This document shows, piece by piece, positions 1-6,149 of a DNA stretch of 7,201 bases. Made by a program: the position numbers and the translations under genes. The notes under the pieces are model-generated. The model was not told the DNA's origin. It searched no databases and saw only the letters and a list, made by a program, of their open reading frames with translations. Position 1 is the stretch's first letter; every line of letters starts with the position of its first letter. Source of the DNA: Lachnospiraceae bacterium UBA3863 (GTDB taxonomy: Bacteria; Bacillota; Clostridia; Lachnospirales; Lachnospiraceae); the NCBI GenBank assembly GCA_002392385.1, contig DGGX01000237.1, forward strand, positions 1 to 7,201. Reading direction: 5' to 3'.

Positions 1-548
1 CCGTGGAAGCCGTAGCGGCGGACGCGGTACTTCTCATAGTAGCTCAGAGGAAGGGCATACATGTAGGCCTTCTCGGGCATGGTCTGATGGAAGGCGGTGT
101 CAAAAACAGCCACCATGGGTGTGCCGGGCATAAGGGCCTGGCAGGCAGCCACGCCGATAAGGTTGGCGGGATTGTGCAGAGGAGCCAGATCGGAGCACTC
201 CTTGATGGCGTCGATGACTTCGTCGTTGATGATCACGGAGGAGGTGAACTTCTCGCCGCCGTGAACGATACGATGGCCGACAGCACCGATCTCGTCGAGG
301 GACTTCACGACGCCGTTCTCGGGATCGGAGACAGCCTTCAGCACCAGGCTGACCGCTTCCTTATGATCCGGAAGGGGGGTGATGGTCTCTTTCTTGCCGG
401 TTCCCTTCACAACGTTCTCATAGGTCATTCCGGAGCCTTCGCCGCCGATACGCTCGCACAGACCCTTGGCCAGCAGCTGCTCTGTGGCAGCGTCGATGAC
501 CTGGAATTTCAGAGAAGAACTTCCGCAGTTGATGACTAAGATCTTCAT
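1..548 (-). CDS. ackA: Acetate kinase, N-terminal 182 residues (partial at window edge)
   Basis: Cytosolic acetate kinase interconverts acetyl phosphate + ADP and acetate + ATP, the substrate-level ATP step of acetate fermentation. The visible part starts [16 protein letters not shown], the family's N-terminal signature, with Asn7, Ser10, Ser12 and Lys14 in the phosphate-binding loop. GHRIVHGG follows, with Arg93 at the substrate-binding arginine position. Then come LAPLHNP (His125), FDTAFH (Asp150, the catalytic aspartate position) and RRYGFH (His182, the active-site histidine) right at the edge. The family is usually about 400 residues, so roughly the second half lies off the window. The ATG at 548-546 is preceded by AAGGAG (plus-strand 556-561) seven bases upstream. 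No pta lies directly upstream; the next gene is divergent tmcAL. Function assignment is very secure. Confidence 0.97.
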   Translation of the reverse strand, partial: MKILVINCGSSSLKFQVIDAATEQLLAKGLCERIGGEGSGMTYENVVKGTGKKETITPLPDHKEAVSLVLKAVSDPENGVVKSLDEIGAVGHRIVHGGEKFTSSVIINDEVIDAIKECSDLAPLHNPANLIGVAACQALMPGTPMVAVFDTAFHQTMPEKAYMYALPLSYYEKYRVRRYGFH

Positions 549-555
549 TTTTACT

Positions 556-561
556 CTCCTT
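556..561 (-). promoter_or_regulatory. Ribosome binding site of ackA
   Basis: Minus-strand AAGGAG with a 7-base spacer to the ATG at 548. It is near-consensus and fixes the ackA start. Confidence 0.8.
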
Positions 562-600
562 ACGTATGCAGACAGAATTTCCTTAGCGGATAGATATCAC

Positions 601-634
601 TGTGTATTATATTATAATATGAAAGTGTTTTTTT
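601..634. promoter_or_regulatory. AT-rich divergent promoter region with 12-bp palindrome
   Basis: The 149-base gap between ackA and tmcAL holds a markedly AT-rich island. Positions 609-620 read ATATTATAATAT, a perfect 12-bp palindrome, so TATAAT occurs on the plus strand (613-618) and twice on the minus strand (616-611 and 611-606). Minus-strand -10 use would give a roughly 50-base ackA leader. No good TTGACA-like -35 box sits at 16-18 bases in either direction; on the minus side there is only an A-run at 634-629. Promoter activity is plausible for both genes, but I cannot choose the exact boxes. The palindrome may be just overlapping -10 elements or an operator half-site pair. Confidence 0.4.
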
Positions 635-697
635 CCATACCCGGACCCGAGACAATTCCTGAATAAGGTATCTTTTTCAGTACAAGACAGGTGACGC

Positions 698-1816
698 ATG
701 CGAACGATCGGAATCATAGCGGAGTGCAATCCGTTTCATCAGGGACACGCCTATCTGCTGCGGGAAGCCCGCCGGCAGACGCAGGCTGACTATATCGTCG
801 TCGCCATGAGCGGCGATTTCGTCCAGCGCGGAGCGCCGGCCATCGTGGACAAAAGGACCCGCGTCAGAGATCTCCTGGCGGCAGGTGCCGACCTGGTCCT
901 GGAGATCCCTCTCTATGCCGCCTGCGGATCCGCGGGATATTTTGCCGCCGGCGGGGTCAGGCTCCTGGAGAGTCTGGGTGTGGTCACGGACCTCTGGTTC
1001 GGCTCGGAGAGCGGGGATACCGGGGCTGTTCTGGAGACCGCCGCGCGGATGGACAGTCCCTCCTTCGACGAGGCTGTCCGGGACCGGCTGCGGGAAGGAC
1101 TCTCCTATCCGGCAGCCATGGCGGAGGCCATGGGACAGGGAGGCAGGGCGCTGCCCGTCGGGACCCCCAACGATCTGCTGGCCGCCGCCTACTGTCTGGA
1201 GTTGAACCGGACCGGCTCTTCCATCGTCCCCCACGCCCTGCTGCGCTGCGAGACGGAGGGAGCCACCGCCATCCGCAGGCGGATGCTGGCCTGTCCCGGG
1301 GACCAGGTCCTGCTCTCCGAGAAGGATCTGTCCGGCATGCTCCTGCACGCTCTCCTCTACGCTCCTCTGCCCCTTTCCGACTATCAGGATGTCTCCAGGG
1401 AGCTGGCCGACCGCATACACGCCCTTCTCCCCCGCTACGAGGATTATGACAGCTTCTGCGCTCTTCTGAAGAACAAGAGCCTGACCTATACCCGGATCCG
1501 GCGGGCCCTGCTCCACATCCTTCTGGACCTGCGCAGGGAAGACGTGGACCGCTTCCGGGCGGCCGGCGCCGTCGGCTACATACGGCCCCTGGGTTTCCGC
1601 AGGACAGCTGCCCCCCTTCTGCGGGAGATCTCCCGGAACTCGACGGTGCCCTGCCTCTCCCGCCTGGCCGTAGACAGGAAGAAGCTCAAGCCTCCCTTTG
1701 ACGCCATGCTGGACCAGGACCTGCGGGCCTCCGAGCTCTGCAGCCTCATAAGACAGATCAAAGGCGGGGAGCCCGCCGCCGTCAGCGAACTCTCCCGCCC
1801 TCTCCTGATCCTCTGA
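698..1816 (+). CDS. tmcAL: tRNA(Met) cytidine acetate ligase TmcAL (YlbM family)
   Basis: TmcAL uses ATP and acetate, through acetyl-AMP, to make N4-acetylcytidine at wobble position 34 of elongator tRNA-Met in the cytosol. The 372-residue protein opens MRTIGIIAECNPFHQGH: His14-x-Gly16-His17 is the HxGH nucleotide-binding motif of the nucleotidyltransferase fold. VAMSGDFVQRG and the downstream FGSESGD are typical of the family. GATAIR at residues 188-193 corresponds to the second ATP-binding motif (SATAIR in Bacillus). The length is somewhat below the ~400 residues usual for the family, but the C-terminal DLRASELCSLI block is present, so it looks complete. The ribosome site is weak: AGGTGA at 689-694 is only three bases from the ATG, hinting at low expression. 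The gene is single, divergent from ackA and convergent with the small-protein gene. Assignment is confident. Confidence 0.94.
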   Translation: MRTIGIIAECNPFHQGHAYLLREARRQTQADYIVVAMSGDFVQRGAPAIVDKRTRVRDLLAAGADLVLEIPLYAACGSAGYFAAGGVRLLESLGVVTDLWFGSESGDTGAVLETAARMDSPSFDEAVRDRLREGLSYPAAMAEAMGQGGRALPVGTPNDLLAAAYCLELNRTGSSIVPHALLRCETEGATAIRRRMLACPGDQVLLSEKDLSGMLLHALLYAPLPLSDYQDVSRELADRIHALLPRYEDYDSFCALLKNKSLTYTRIRRALLHILLDLRREDVDRFRAAGAVGYIRPLGFRRTAAPLLREISRNSTVPCLSRLAVDRKKLKPPFDAMLDQDLRASELCSLIRQIKGGEPAAVSELSRPLLIL

Positions 1817-1840
1817 TTCCGTACAGGGTCGCAATGTGTA

Positions 1841-1869
1841 GTCAGAAGGCCCCTAAAAGGTCTTCTGAC
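1841..1869. terminator. Hairpin between convergent genes, possible terminator
   Basis: GTCAGAAG (1841-1848) and CTTCTGAC (1862-1869) form a perfect 8-bp stem. The 13-base interior can add a CCT/AGG pairing around an AAA loop. It lies in the 88-base gap between the ends of tmcAL and the small-protein gene, where a two-way terminator would be expected. Neither side is followed by a clean T-run, so this is not a classical intrinsic terminator. Confidence 0.4.
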
Positions 1870-1904
1870 AGTCCTCAAAAAGTCTTCAGCAGCGCCCCCG
1901 CGGC

Positions 1905-2135
1905 TCAGTAGACCGTGCGGGGCTTTTCTTTGAGTCCGCACCTGCGCATGAAGGTCTGCAGGTCATGGTCGCTCCGGATCAGCATCAGCTCCCGGAACCG
2001 CCCGTTCTCCCTGTCCCGCAGCCCGGCCGCGGTCTCCCCCGTGCAGATGCTCTTCTGCAGAACGGGTTCTTCCCTGTCCGGGTCATAGGTATAGGCCTCT
2101 TCCGTCCCCTTCAGGATCCTGTTCCAGAATGCCAT
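1905..2135 (-). CDS. Conserved small protein, unknown function (76 aa)
   Basis: A 76-residue soluble protein beginning MAFWNRILKG, with an acidic/aromatic stretch (YTYDPDREEP), a central CTGETAAGLRD segment (Cys31) and a C-terminal ELMLIRSDHDLQTFMRRCG helix-like segment (Cys66). It has no signal peptide or membrane segment. The pattern (CxGE..AG..D...G.F.E.MLIR...DL..F) resembles short hypothetical proteins I recall from Lachnospiraceae, some of which databases label aspartate dehydrogenase on little ground. No enzymatic motif supports that name here. The ATG at 2135 is preferred over the in-frame GTG at 2141, because that GTG overlaps the AAGGAG ribosome site. The gene starts two bases after the HAD phosphatase stop, so the two are almost certainly co-transcribed and translationally coupled. 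Real gene: likely. Function: unknown. Confidence 0.75.
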   Translation of the reverse strand: MAFWNRILKGTEEAYTYDPDREEPVLQKSICTGETAAGLRDRENGRFRELMLIRSDHDLQTFMRRCGLKEKPRTVY

Positions 2136-2137
2136 AC

Positions 2138-3001
2138 TCACTCCTTTCCGCCCAGCACGTACTTTTCGATGGCCTGTGCCGCGCCGTCCTCATCGCCGGA
2201 GGCCGTCACCGCGTCGGCCGTCCGCAGGAGCTCCGGGACCGCGTTGGCCATGGCCACGGCCAGTCCCGCCGCTTCCAGAAGATGACAGTCATTGCCGCCG
2301 TCTCCCATGGCCATCACCTCGTCTCTGTGGATGCCCAGCCGGTGGGCCAGCCACAGAAGCGCCGTCCCCTTGTCTGCCTTGGCGTCGATGACCTCCAGAT
2401 CCGTCTTCCAGGAACGCAGGACCAGGATATCGGGGATCTGCTCCAGAGCGGCGGCCACCCGGTCCCGCTCCTCCATGGACCTGAGCATGATGGAGATGTT
2501 CTCGTACTGCCTGTCCTCCGTCTCCCTGAGAAAATCATAGAGGGAGGCGATCCTTGTCCTGCTTTTCTTCAGGTAATCCGCCACCGGCGTCCCGTGAAAA
2601 CGTGTCATCAGGGAGGCCCTGGTCTCCTCATCGTGATAGCCCCTGCCGCCGGTGAAGATCTCCATGATGAGGCTGTTCTCCGCCGCTTCTCTGGCCGTGT
2701 CCAGGACCTGGGCCACCTTCTCCCGCGGCATCTCCCGCCGCAGCAGACACTGAGGATCGGTTCCCTTGTCTCCCAGGGCGTAGACATGGGCGCCGTTGGA
2801 GGTGATGGCATAACGGATGACGCCCTCGCCGATCAGGGTGTAAAGGGCGTCCGGCAGCCCGTCCAGAGGCCTGCCGGTCACGGGGACGATCTGCACCCCC
2901 TCCGCGGCGGCCAGCCGCAGGGCCTCCTCATTGCGGGCAGAGAGACTCTTGTCCCTCCGCAGCAGTGTCCCGTCAAGATCTGTTCCGATGAGTCTGATCA
3001 C
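2138..3001 (-). CDS. Cof-type HAD-IIB family phosphatase
   Basis: Cytosolic Mg-dependent phosphatase of the Cof/YbiV subfamily, typically acting on sugar phosphates, FMN or similar small phosphates; the substrate cannot be read from sequence. With a GTG start at 3001 it has 287 residues, normal for the family. Motif I is IGTDLDGTLL, with nucleophile Asp8 and general acid Asp10. Motif II is the VTGR threonine (Thr42). Motif III is Lys211 in DAKADKG. Motif IV is GDGGND at 233-238, giving Mg ligands Asp234 and Asp238. The long insert between motifs II and III is the C2B cap. GTG is chosen because AAGGAA sits six bases upstream and the core fold begins at once; the ATG at 3040 would add 13 residues that are not family-like. 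It is first in a two-gene unit with the small protein downstream. Confidence 0.93.
   Translation of the reverse strand: MIRLIGTDLDGTLLRRDKSLSARNEEALRLAAAEGVQIVPVTGRPLDGLPDALYTLIGEGVIRYAITSNGAHVYALGDKGTDPQCLLRREMPREKVAQVLDTAREAAENSLIMEIFTGGRGYHDEETRASLMTRFHGTPVADYLKKSRTRIASLYDFLRETEDRQYENISIMLRSMEERDRVAAALEQIPDILVLRSWKTDLEVIDAKADKGTALLWLAHRLGIHRDEVMAMGDGGNDCHLLEAAGLAVAMANAVPELLRTADAVTASGDEDGAAQAIEKYVLGGKE
2141..2146 (-). promoter_or_regulatory. Ribosome binding site that decides the small-protein start
   Basis: Minus-strand AAGGAG lies inside the last codons of the HAD gene, five bases before the ATG at 2135. The alternative GTG start at 2141 would use the last G of this site, so it cannot be served by it. 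Confidence 0.75.
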
Positions 3002-3007
3002 AGTGTC

Positions 3008-3014
3008 TTCCTTT
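3008..3014 (-). promoter_or_regulatory. Ribosome binding site supporting the GTG start of the HAD gene
   Basis: Minus-strand AAAGGAA, six bases before the GTG at 3001. It supports this start over the ATG at 3040, for which I see no comparable site. Confidence 0.7.
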
Positions 3015-3069
3015 CCTGATACCGGTCCGCCGGCTTCCAATACCGACGATTCCGATTATTTACAAAAGT

Positions 3070-3078
3070 ATTATAACA
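3070..3078 (-). promoter_or_regulatory. Extended -10 promoter for the HAD/small-protein unit
   Basis: The minus strand reads TGTTATAAT (plus 3078-3070): a consensus TATAAT at 3075-3070 with an upstream TG, the extended -10 form. The predicted start near 3062 would give a leader of about 60 bases to the GTG at 3001. A TTTACC 19 bases upstream is a poor -35, which an extended -10 element can tolerate. Confidence 0.5.
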
Positions 3079-3170
3079 CTTCCCCCTGTCTGGTGGTAAA
3101 CTGTATAGGTGCGGACAGTGTCATACCTGCCCGCCTTACCATAGGCATACTCCGAAAGGATACCTTATAT

Positions 3171-4319
3171 ATGAAACAGTTTGTTTTCCCGCGTATCAGA
3201 GAAGTGCTCCGCACCCACCTGAAATGGACCCACCGAAATCTGAAGCCCTACACCGACGAGATACGGATCATCTTCCAGGAGAACCAGATCGAAGCCCAGC
3301 TGGTCTCCCAGGTCCAGGGTCCTTTTATGACCCGTTTTGAGATACTCCCTGCCAACGCAGGATCCGCCAGCCGGATCCTGCAGCTGCGCAGCACCTTCCG
3401 CATGGTCTTCCGCCGCAGTGATCTGCAGATCTTCCGCAGAGACGGACGGATCTATTTCGACGTGCCCTGGCAGAACGACCGGATCTATCTGGGCGACAAT
3501 CTCTACTGCCGTGAATTCGTGGAGTGCCGCGGCATTCCGATCGCCATGGGCATGGATCTCTACAGGAACCGCTTCATCAACGACCTCACGGACTGTCCCC
3601 ACCTGCTGACAGGCGGCAGCGGCGGAAGTACCCGCATAGACCTCCTGCACGGCATTATGATCAGCGTTCTCCTGTCCTGCCGGCCGGATGACATCGAGAT
3701 CTACCTCCTGGGCGGACGCGGGCAGGATTTCGGCCGCTACCGCCGTCTTCCCTACTGCCACGTGGAGAACGACCCCGGCACCGGCCTGGCTCTCCTGGAC
3801 GAGCTCACCTTCGAGATGGAGAAGCGCCGGCGCATGTTCGCCGCGGCGGGCTGCGACAACATCTACGAGTACTGTGACAGGGTGGAGAATACCAAGCATC
3901 TCCTGGTCCTGGTGACGGAGCTGGAAGACCTCATGGACGAGGGACGGCGCACCTGCGAGAACGCCCTCCGCAGACTGGCGGCGGAGGCCGGCCCCTGCGG
4001 GATCCACCTGGTCCTCTCCTCCGAGCGCCCGGTCATCTTCCGTTCCCTGGCCGACGAGTTCCCCGCCAGACTCTGCCTCAAGGTGGACAACGCCGCCGAC
4101 TCCCTGGTCATGCTGGACCGGCGGGGGGCGGAGTCCCTGCGCCGCGGACTTGTCTATTACCGCCCGGCAGGCGCAGCTGACCCGGTCCTCCTCCAGTACG
4201 GCTCCGTGACCTCCTCCGAGGTGCGCCGCGTCGTGGCCGCCCTCAGCGCCAACTTCACCGAAGCGGAATTGCTGCCGGAGGATCCCAGCCTCTGGGACAT
4301 GCTTTTCTCCCGGGCCTGA
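3171..4319 (+). CDS. FtsK/SpoIIIE-like protein with degenerate Walker A and B motifs (probable pseudo-ATPase)
   Basis: A 382-residue soluble protein matching the alpha/beta motor region of FtsK/SpoIIIE translocases, without N-terminal membrane helices or the C-terminal winged-helix gamma domain. An alpha-like part (about 25-140) contains GPFMTRFEILP, as in FtsK's GPxVTRYELxP. Then come CPHLL (142-146) and the P-loop site. Where FtsK has GATGSGKS, this protein has GSGGSTRI (149-156): Arg155 replaces the lysine and Ile156 the Ser/Thr. The Walker B site reads LLVLVTELEDLM, with Thr249 replacing the aspartate before Glu250. Flanking family blocks are kept: EMEKRR (216-221), CGIHLVLSSERP (276-287, for GIHLIIATQRP) and GAESL (319-323). 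ATP hydrolysis therefore looks unlikely. The ATG at 3171 has AAAGGA at 3155-3160 with a long 10-base spacer. The gene is monocistronic, divergent from the HAD unit and closed by the 4339-4381 hairpin. Partner and role are unknown. Confidence 0.85.
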   Translation: MKQFVFPRIREVLRTHLKWTHRNLKPYTDEIRIIFQENQIEAQLVSQVQGPFMTRFEILPANAGSASRILQLRSTFRMVFRRSDLQIFRRDGRIYFDVPWQNDRIYLGDNLYCREFVECRGIPIAMGMDLYRNRFINDLTDCPHLLTGGSGGSTRIDLLHGIMISVLLSCRPDDIEIYLLGGRGQDFGRYRRLPYCHVENDPGTGLALLDELTFEMEKRRRMFAAAGCDNIYEYCDRVENTKHLLVLVTELEDLMDEGRRTCENALRRLAAEAGPCGIHLVLSSERPVIFRSLADEFPARLCLKVDNAADSLVMLDRRGAESLRRGLVYYRPAGAADPVLLQYGSVTSSEVRRVVAALSANFTEAELLPEDPSLWDMLFSRA

Positions 4320-4334
4320 CACTGGAAACGATAC

Positions 4335-4381
4335 AAAAAAGGCTGCTGCATCAGAGATCACATCTCCGATGCGGCAGCCTT
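4335..4381 (-). terminator. Strong intrinsic terminator of the hydrogenase operon, probably bidirectional
   Basis: Arms 4339-4358 and 4362-4381 pair over 20 positions with one mismatch and one G-U wobble, around a 3-base loop. On the minus strand the stem runs into six T residues (4340-4335), the classical intrinsic terminator form for transcripts ending at 4395. On the plus strand the stem is followed only by TCTTCAGTT, so it should stop the FtsK-like transcript less efficiently. It starts 15 bases after that gene's stop. Confidence 0.85.
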
Positions 4382-4394
4382 CTTCAGTTAATGC

Positions 4395-6149
4395 TTACTT
4401 CTCATTCGGCATCTTCCAGCCGTGATGATTGGTGTGGAGCAGGTGCTCTGCACGTTCAGACAGAGGATTCTCCAGGAAGTCTTCGTAGACCGCCTTGATG
4501 GAGGGGTTCTCATGGCTGAAGCGGAGCTCCATGCCGGCGTCCTGACGATAGAGGACCTTGGCTCTGTCCTCGGCCATCTCGATGCCGTCGTGGATGGGCT
4601 GTCCGCCGCCGCCCACGCAGCCGCCGGGACATGCCATGACTTCCACGAAATCGTAGGCGACCCGGCCCTTCTTGAGGGCTTCCAGGAGCTTGCGGGCATT
4701 GCCCAGACCGTTGACGACAGCCACCTTGAGGGGTGTGCCGGCCAGGTCGAAGGTCTCTTCCTTCCATCCGTCCATACCGCGGACGTCCTTGAAGGCGTCG
4801 GGATCCGGATTCTCCCCGGTGACAAAATTGTAGGCGCTTCTCAGAGCCGCTTCCATGACGCCGCCGGTGGCACCGAAGATGTTGCCTGCGCCGGAGCCCA
4901 CGCCCAGAGGCATATCCGGATCCGACTCGGGGAAGTCGGCGGGATTGAGGTTCTCCAGACGGATCAGGCGCACCATCTCACGGTTGGTGATGGAGACATC
5001 CACCTCGGGATCGCCCTGATCATCCACCATGGTGGGATAGGAGCGCTCGGCCTTTTTGGCCAGGCAGGGCATGACAGACATCACGAAGATCTTGGAAGGA
5101 TCCACGTTCAGAAGCTGTGCGTAATAACTCTTGGCGATGGCGCCGAACATCTGCTGCGGGGACTTGGACGTGGACAGCTGGTCCACGAACTCAGGATAGT
5201 TCGCCTTGCAGAAGCGGACCCAGCCGGGACAGCAGGACGTGAACATGGGGAACTTCTCCTGTTTGCCCTTCTTCTTGTCGCCGGCCTTGCGGACCTTGTC
5301 CAGGAACTCGCTGGCCTCCTCCATGATCGTAAGATCAGCGGAGAAGTTGGTGTCGAAAACATAGTCGAATCCGATGTTCTTGAGCACGGATACCAGACGC
5401 CTGTAGGTCGCGTATTCGGGACGCAGACCGAAGCCCTCGCCCCAGGCTGTACGGATGGCGGGCGCCACCTGTACCACCGTGATGATCTCCGGATCCTCCA
5501 GAGCCGCCAGCACACGGTCCAGATCGTCGCGCTCTCTGAGTGCGCCGACAGGACAGTGGGTGATGCACTGTCCGCAGAGGACACAGTTGGAATCCTCCAG
5601 ACGATAGGCAGGTCCCACATCCACCGTGGTCCGGGAACCGGTGTTCATCACGTCCCAGATATTGGTGGTCTGGACATTGTCGCAGATCTGGATGCAGCGC
5701 ATGCACTTGATGCACTTGTCATACTCGCGGATCAGCGGGAAATGGTAGTCTGTCCGGGAGATCTTGGGCAGATCCTTCTCGAAGGGGATCCAGTGGATAT
5801 TGAGGTCGTTGGCGACCTTCTGCAGCGTGCAGTTCCAGTTTCTGGAACATACGGCGCAGTTGGTGTTGTGCTGAGAGAGGATCAGTTCTACGTTGATCTT
5901 CCTGGCCTCTCTGGCCTTCTTGGAATTGGTGTGGATCACCATTCCGTCTGCTACCGGATTGTTGCAGGCAGTGAAAAGCCTTTCATAGCCCTCCACCTCC
6001 ACGACGCAGATCCGGCAGGCGCCGATCTCGTTCAAATCCTTCATATAACACAGGGTCGGGATCCGGACACCGGCCTTTTCCGCGGCTTCCAGGATAGTGG
6101 TCTTCTCCGGCACTTTTACGGCGATGCCGTTGATAATCACATTTACCAT
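4395..6149 (-). CDS. hydA: [FeFe]-hydrogenase catalytic subunit, group A, HydA/HndD type
   Basis: Cytosolic catalytic subunit making H2 from reduced ferredoxin/NAD(P)H, or the reverse. Its 584 residues follow the M3 layout. The N-terminal [2Fe-2S] ferredoxin domain uses Cys34, 45, 48 and 62. A His-ligated [4Fe-4S] site follows (His94, Cys98, 101, 107). Two ferredoxin-type [4Fe-4S] clusters come next (Cys146/149/152/156 and 189/192/195/199). The H-cluster domain has all three signatures: L1 TSCCPGW at 304-310 (Cys306 the proton-relay position, Cys307 a ligand), L2 MPCLAKKAE (Cys362, Lys365), and L3 VEVMACPGGCVGGGGQP (Cys507, Cys511). No key residue is missing. Length and domains match HndD-type subunits of multi-subunit NAD(P)-linked, often electron-bifurcating enzymes. 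The ATG at 6149 overlaps the upstream stop (ATGGTAA) and has GGAGAG seven bases before it. It is last in the operon, before the terminator. Confidence 0.96.
   Translation of the reverse strand: MVNVIINGIAVKVPEKTTILEAAEKAGVRIPTLCYMKDLNEIGACRICVVEVEGYERLFTACNNPVADGMVIHTNSKKAREARKINVELILSQHNTNCAVCSRNWNCTLQKVANDLNIHWIPFEKDLPKISRTDYHFPLIREYDKCIKCMRCIQICDNVQTTNIWDVMNTGSRTTVDVGPAYRLEDSNCVLCGQCITHCPVGALRERDDLDRVLAALEDPEIITVVQVAPAIRTAWGEGFGLRPEYATYRRLVSVLKNIGFDYVFDTNFSADLTIMEEASEFLDKVRKAGDKKKGKQEKFPMFTSCCPGWVRFCKANYPEFVDQLSTSKSPQQMFGAIAKSYYAQLLNVDPSKIFVMSVMPCLAKKAERSYPTMVDDQGDPEVDVSITNREMVRLIRLENLNPADFPESDPDMPLGVGSGAGNIFGATGGVMEAALRSAYNFVTGENPDPDAFKDVRGMDGWKEETFDLAGTPLKVAVVNGLGNARKLLEALKKGRVAYDFVEVMACPGGCVGGGGQPIHDGIEMAEDRAKVLYRQDAGMELRFSHENPSIKAVYEDFLENPLSERAEHLLHTNHHGWKMPNEK

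Noticed and set aside
3..539. 178-residue plus-strand frame over ackA
   Set aside because: The minus strand encodes unmistakable acetate kinase with its active-site residues.
677..1834. 385-residue open frame antisense to tmcAL
   Set aside because: TmcAL motifs on the plus strand are clear; the antisense product is Gly/Gln/Pro-rich without motifs.
2129..3019. 296-residue plus-strand frame over the HAD gene
   Set aside because: All four HAD motifs are on the minus strand, with a good ribosome site; the plus frame is a shadow.
3002..3040. 13-residue N-terminal extension of the HAD protein
   Set aside because: The GTG at 3001 has AAGGAA at a proper distance and gives the standard start just before the DxD motif.
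2931..3170. 80-residue upstream extension of the FtsK-like protein
   Set aside because: It would overlap the start of the divergent HAD gene and its promoter, has no ribosome site, and its sequence is not family-like. The ATG at 3171 begins the conserved part.
3002..3170. Riboswitch or structured leader before the FtsK-like gene
   Set aside because: Only short imperfect repeats such as AAGGATACCTT are present; I could not fold a convincing aptamer or terminator/antiterminator pair.
3604..3650. Frameshift or sequencing error as the cause of the broken Walker A
   Set aside because: The reading frame is continuous with family similarity on both sides, and Walker B and the ATQRP-like motif are altered too, so a local error does not explain it.
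3165..4361. 398-residue open frame antisense to the FtsK-like gene
   Set aside because: It crosses the terminator hairpin, lacks recognisable motifs and is explained by third-position GC bias in the real gene.
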